Below are positions 4,727 to 7,297 of a DNA stretch of 7,297 nt, piece after piece. The stretch is taken from NCBI GenBank assembly GCA_947457325.1, contig CANGVU010000056.1:1-7297 (forward strand). The letters are read 5' to 3'. Source of the DNA: Flavobacteriales bacterium (GTDB lineage Bacteria; Bacteroidota; Bacteroidia; Flavobacteriales_D; Sanyastnellaceae). The position numbers were made by a program, and so were the translations under genes. The notes under the pieces are model-generated. The model saw only the letters and a program-made list of their open reading frames with translations. It had not been told where the DNA came from and ran no database searches. How positions within the stretch are numbered: position 1 is the first letter of the stretch; each line of letters begins with the position of its first letter.

Positions 4727-7297
4727 GGTCGTGTTCTTCAAAGTGATACAAATCTCCGGTGCTGTCACAATGGAAGTGACGGCGTTTTCTTCCTTTGGGT
4801 TTTTGCGGTGTTTCTCCATTGATGATGGCCTTTTGCATCGCATCCATCAAGGCTTTGCGATCATTCCACTCTTCCTGGTGCAAGAAGCCATCCTCTTCAC
4901 GATCAAAATAGCATCTGCCATCTACAAATGTTTTTTCTACCATCGAATAAACACTCAATGGGCTGTTATTCCAGATGACAACATCCGCGTCTTTGCCTGC
5001 TTTTAATGATCCCATTCTGTCATCTAGATGGAGTATTTTTGCGGGGTTTAGTGTCACAAACTTCCAAGCTTCTTCCTCGCTTAGATTACCATACTTCACC
5101 GCTTTGGCCGCTTCTTGATTCAATCTTCTGGCCATTTCTGCATCATCTGAATTGAACGCTACTACGATGCCCTCTCTGTGCATCAGCGCACCGTTGTAGG
5201 GTATGGCATCTCTCACTTCCATTTTATAAGCCCACCAGTCGCTAAAAGATGAGGCCGCTGCACCATGCGCTTTCATTTTATCAGCGACTTTGTACCCTTC
5301 TAAAATATGGGTGAAGGTGTTGATCTTGATTCCCATGCTGTCCGCCATGTGCATCAGCATATTGATTTCGCTTTGAACATAACTGTGGCAGGTGATGAAT
5401 CGCTTGCCTTCCAAGATTTCCAACAAAGCCTGTTTTTCCAAATCAACCCTGGGCTTGGGCAATTTTGTTTTTGACTTTAAAGACAAATTGTAATTTTTCC
5501 ATTCATTGCCATATTCACGCGCTTGATGAAAATGATCATAGTACACTTGTTCAACGCCCATCCTGGTTTGCGGAAAACGAATGCTATTGAAATCGCCGGC
5601 GTTGCTGTGTTTGACATTTTCGCCTAGCGCAAATTTGATAAATCCTGGAGCATTTTCTATCAGCATTTCTTCATGGTTGACACCCCATCTGGTCTTAATC
5701 AATGCGCTTTGTCCCCCGATGGCATTGGCACTTCCGTGCAACAACTGTGATGATGTAACACCGCCAGCCAATTGTCGATAGATATCGATGTCCTCTGGCC
5801 AAACAACACGAGCTTCTTCCACCTCTGCACTGGATGTTTGCGCGTGCTCATTGACAGACATTAATGCAATGTGACTGTGCTCGTCTATGATTCCGCAAGT
5901 GATGTGTTTGCCTGTGGCGTCTATACTTGTGACTTTCACTCCTGCAGGAGGGATTACTTTACCTACTTGTAAGATTTTTCCGTTTTGTATTAAAAGATCA
6001 CCTTGGATTATGCCATCTTTCTCATTGGTCCACAAAGTTCCGTTTTTGATCCAAACCGTTTCTTGCGCAGGCAATGCAGTTCTGCCATAAGCACCAAATG
6101 GGTATGTCATTTCAGTGATGGGGTTGATCCACTCTTCAATGGCTTCAACAGTGGTATCAGGCTCAATGATTTTTGGATCAAATTTTCCATTGATGGAGAT
6201 GTTCCTGCTGTCTCCATTTTGAGCTAAAAGCATCCACCCTGTGACACTGCTATTGAGCTTTTGTAAACTCAAATATTGTTGTGATACAGCAATACTATCA
6301 CTTTTTGGGGTCAAAGAGATTGTAATGCGCGAGTCATCGGTTTTTACGGTGCTGTTTTGTGACAATGTATCTGCGCCTTGTATCCAAGTGGCCAACACGC
6401 CTTGTGGTTTGTCTTCTACAACAACTTTTATCTCTTGGTTGTTTTCGGTTTGTAACGAATAAGTTCCCAACCATGGATTAGCTTTGGTGGTGTTGACCTC
6501 ATGTTTTTTCCCCATTACCCAGTTTTCCTCAATCTTGCATTTTTTGGAAAGGAGTGGTTCATTGGTAATGATGAAATTGGCCCATTTCCCTTTTTCCAAA
6601 CTGCCCAATTGGTCATAAGCGTTGATCCATTGCGCCGGATTTTTGCACAAGGCACGTATTACATCGGATTCGTCTAATCCATATTTGGCAGCCTTTCTAA
6701 TGTTGTTCAGGAACGCGCTTTTGTCGTCCAATCCGTCCGTTGTGAAGGCAAAAGGGACTTTAGCTTGTTTGAGCGTTGACGCATTGGCCGGAGCCCAGTC
6801 CCAATGTTTCAATTCTTCCAAAGGAACTTGTCTGGCCAGTAGGGGGTCAATCAAATCATATGGACCTGGAAAATTGACGGGAAGAATGAATGAGCCTTTG
6901 GTTGCAGAAATCTCTTGGATTCTTTGGTATTCATTTCCGCAGCCTTTAAAGATGTATTGCACCTTCATTTCATCTCCAATCTTGTCGGCGCGCATGGCGT
7001 TCCATTTGTCATCAGTTTCAAAAAAGGAAGGGAATTGTTGTAATTGTAAAAATGACTCTAAGCTGAGGTTGCGTTCTTGTTGAATCCCTTGATTTTTGTA
7101 CCATTCAGCATCGAAATAGGTTTGACGCAAAAGGGCGATGGAACCCATCAAGCTAGAGGGGTATTCTTGTTTGCTACTGCCTTTTTCAAATGAATAATGA
7201 GCCGATACATTGGATTTTAACAGTGCAATATTTTCGTTGTCATCTAAAGCAACCAAGGCTCCGCTTCCTCTCACTATTCCATCTTTTCTGTGCGTAA
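4710..7297 (-). CDS. Large two-module amidohydrolase, 5' end cut by window edge (861 aa visible)
   Basis: The frame is open through the right edge. A GTG at 7274 is not the start, because the residues before it (THRKDGI) run on from the same protein. Family members I recall are about 1000 residues, so roughly 140 residues with the secretion signal are missing. Residues below are counted from 7274. Positions 1-260 are a degraded amidohydrolase module: it ends in the normal beta-sandwich return (GSLEKGKWANFII, 224-236) and keeps an Asp in FTTDG (180), but the barrel histidines are not apparent. Positions 265-365 are a beta-rich spacer module. Positions 400-800 are a second, complete module with GIIDEHSHIAL (HxH at 466 and 468), Lys in KFALGENVK (547-555), His630 (TCHS), His656 (FTHIL) and Asp710 (FNSDD), the expected binuclear metal set. 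It ends with GSLKAGKDADVVIW (755-768). The last 22 residues hold seven His and one Cys. This is probably a periplasmic metal-dependent hydrolase; the substrate (peptide, imide or other) is unknown. It is translated just before its HxH-less partner. Confidence 0.92.
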   Translation of the reverse strand, partial: THRKDGIVRGSGALVALDDNENIALLKSNVSAHYSFEKGSSKQEYPSSLMGSIALLRQTYFDAEWYKNQGIQQERNLSLESFLQLQQFPSFFETDDKWNAMRADKIGDEMKVQYIFKGCGNEYQRIQEISATKGSFILPVNFPGPYDLIDPLLARQVPLEELKHWDWAPANASTLKQAKVPFAFTTDGLDDKSAFLNNIRKAAKYGLDESDVIRALCKNPAQWINAYDQLGSLEKGKWANFIITNEPLLSKKCKIEENWVMGKKHEVNTTKANPWLGTYSLQTENNQEIKVVVEDKPQGVLATWIQGADTLSQNSTVKTDDSRITISLTPKSDSIAVSQQYLSLQKLNSSVTGWMLLAQNGDSRNISINGKFDPKIIEPDTTVEAIEEWINPITEMTYPFGAYGRTALPAQETVWIKNGTLWTNEKDGIIQGDLLIQNGKILQVGKVIPPAGVKVTSIDATGKHITCGIIDEHSHIALMSVNEHAQTSSAEVEEARVVWPEDIDIYRQLAGGVTSSQLLHGSANAIGGQSALIKTRWGVNHEEMLIENAPGFIKFALGENVKHSNAGDFNSIRFPQTRMGVEQVYYDHFHQAREYGNEWKNYNLSLKSKTKLPKPRVDLEKQALLEILEGKRFITCHSYVQSEINMLMHMADSMGIKINTFTHILEGYKVADKMKAHGAAASSFSDWWAYKMEVRDAIPYNGALMHREGIVVAFNSDDAEMARRLNQEAAKAVKYGNLSEEEAWKFVTLNPAKILHLDDRMGSLKAGKDADVVIWNNSPLSVYSMVEKTFVDGRCYFDREEDGFLHQEEWNDRKALMDAMQKAIINGETPQKPKGRKRRHFHCDSTGDLYHFEEHDHENHH

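Noticed and set aside
4727..4843. A 39-residue N-terminal extension of the short amidohydrolase-like protein
   Set aside because: The extension would bury a clear signal peptide that begins at the ATG at 4726, and it lies entirely within the coding sequence of the upstream gene.
4437..5006. A 189-residue open frame on the plus strand across the junction of the two amidohydrolase genes
   Set aside because: It is antisense to two well-supported genes, its composition is irregular, and no domain is visible. A hydrophobic stretch in it mirrors His/Asp-rich and signal-peptide codons on the other strand.
7272..7274. GTG at 7274 as the start of the large amidohydrolase
   Set aside because: The frame continues to the window edge with family-like residues, and a start here would leave out the signal peptide and the first part of the fold.

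Overview
The window looks like an ordinary chromosomal segment of a Bacteroidota bacterium, most likely in or near the Flavobacteriia. It is moderately AT-rich and has no rRNA, tRNA, CRISPR array, transposase or phage gene that I can see. The taxonomic call rests on gene content: a DUF4292-type lipoprotein directly behind a TPR lipoprotein and a sugar-phosphate nucleotidyltransferase, and a pair of secreted amidohydrolase-superfamily proteins of a kind I recall as common in this phylum. The order or family cannot be fixed from the sequence alone.

All five genes lie on the minus strand, so transcription runs from high to low coordinates. Block A (7297 to 3428) holds a large two-module amidohydrolase whose N-terminus lies outside the window, followed by a second, shorter amidohydrolase-like protein with a signal peptide. 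The two genes overlap by 17 bases. Only the C-terminal module of the large protein keeps a recognisable set of metal ligands. Its N-terminal module and the whole of the second protein look like catalytically degraded copies of the same fold. The pair may work as one secreted assembly with a single active centre. The substrate is unknown.

A 101-base gap (3327-3427) with no clear terminator or promoter separates Block A from Block B (3326 to 1). Block B holds a RmlA-like nucleotidyltransferase with a left-handed beta-helix tail, then a TPR lipoprotein, then a DUF4292 lipoprotein cut by the left edge. Successive genes overlap by 8 and 10 bases, which suggests one operon with coupled translation. 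The TPR gene appears to start at TTG. From memory, this order belongs to a conserved cell-envelope cluster in flavobacteria that usually continues into an M23/EnvC-type peptidoglycan hydrolase activator, which would lie just left of the window. A role in building or maintaining the envelope is the best guess.

The window is essentially fully coding, and the only gap is the 101-base spacer. I do not see a clearly new system. The points most worth a second look are the active/degenerate amidohydrolase arrangement, the His-rich tail of the large enzyme, the beta-rich module inside it, and the chain of short start/stop overlaps.
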